NCBI GenBank assembly: GCA_023953615.1
Contig: JAMLJH010000001.1
Location: forward strand, 537,360 to 601,359
Length of the DNA stretch: 64,000 bases
Direction: 5' to 3'
Source of the DNA: Verrucomicrobiia bacterium
GTDB lineage: Bacteria; Verrucomicrobiota; Verrucomicrobiia; Limisphaerales; JADLHS01
Part shown: piece after piece, positions 63,958-64,000 of the stretch
How the letters are laid out: each line of letters begins with the position of its first letter
Numbering within the stretch: position 1 is the stretch's first letter
Program-made: the position numbers and the translations under genes
Notes under the pieces: model-generated
What the model was told of the DNA's origin: nothing
Databases searched by the model: none
Seen by the model: only the letters and a program-made list of their open reading frames with translations

Positions 63958-64000
63958 ATGAAACTGATGGGTATTGGCGATGAGGCGGGCGCGAGCCTGG
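63958..64000 (+). CDS. Start of a TIM-barrel-type protein, cut by the window edge
   Basis: Only 14 codons are visible, reading MKLMGIGDEAGASL, immediately after the methyltransferase stop. The start resembles the 'MKLMGIGDEA' beginning of sugar-phosphate isomerase/epimerase-like TIM-barrel proteins that I recall from this phylum. The rest is outside, so the assignment is weak. Confidence 0.45.
   Translation, partial: MKLMGIGDEAGASL

Overview
The window (about 58-60% GC by eye) looks like chromosome of a Verrucomicrobiota bacterium, most likely near Limisphaerales/Pedosphaera. The reasons are the many prepilin-like proteins with [22 protein letters not shown] leaders, a locus resembling the 'Verru_Chthon cassette', a Gloeo/Verruco (GloVer) repeat protein, a two-component-regulator-propeller sensor, an orphan PEP-CTERM protein, and large secreted proteins ending in an aromatic-rich 'RFFR' tail. 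No rRNA, tRNA, CRISPR array or complete insertion sequence was seen. Lineage is inferred from protein style, not from a marker gene search.

Layout. 1-2363 (-): propeller sensor whose 3' part lies outside the window; its frame has no stop here. 2579-6482 (+): a secreted protein with a strong terminator, then two prepilin-like proteins. 6483-7050: repeat-rich gap. 7051-11096 (+): aconitase and DNA polymerase IV. 11143-12830 (-): PEP-CTERM protein and superoxide dismutase. 12905-36455 (-): a nearly gapless convoy, read from high to low coordinates: PilB/GspE, PilT, a second PilB/GspE, PilC/GspF, a BrnT-BrnA toxin-antitoxin pair with its own promoter, a pseudopilin, a 63-aa ORF, a GspG-like pseudopilin, three minor pseudopilins (D, B and C-like), a 1297-aa PilX/GspK-like protein (A-like), a 2422-aa subtilisin-type protease, a PfkB sugar kinase and HisH. 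Several junctions are 4-bp stop/start overlaps. This looks like a pilus or type II-like secretion machine linked to a giant surface protease.

36456-40014: two + strand genes (unknown membrane-anchored protein; SAM methyltransferase), then a rearranged stretch with a 104-bp tandem hairpin repeat, an inverted repeat, a small membrane ORF, an RHS-like fragment and a second copy of the methyltransferase gene's 3' end. 40015-42393 (-): GloVer protein.

42624-54590 (-): an eight-gene operon with mostly overlapping junctions: amidohydrolase, AMP-dependent ligase, acyl carrier protein, condensation-like acyltransferase, FAD oxidoreductase, PaaK-like ligase, glycosyltransferase-DUF2062, and a 1293-aa fusion of MMPL exporter, PlsC acyltransferase and methyltransferase. 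It has the tailoring and export parts of aryl-polyene or flexirubin clusters but no ketosynthase. This is the best candidate for an undescribed system, probably an ACP-dependent, glycosylated or acylated envelope metabolite.

54888-57881 (+): BspA-like leucine-rich-repeat surface protein with about 31 modules, followed by a frame-broken remnant of a pre-peptidase C-terminal domain. 58117-60111 (-): TonB-like, ExbB and ExbD proteins. 60455-63187 (+): mutS with two Ala/Pro-rich insertions. 63338-64000 (+): PmtA-like methyltransferase and the first codons of another gene.
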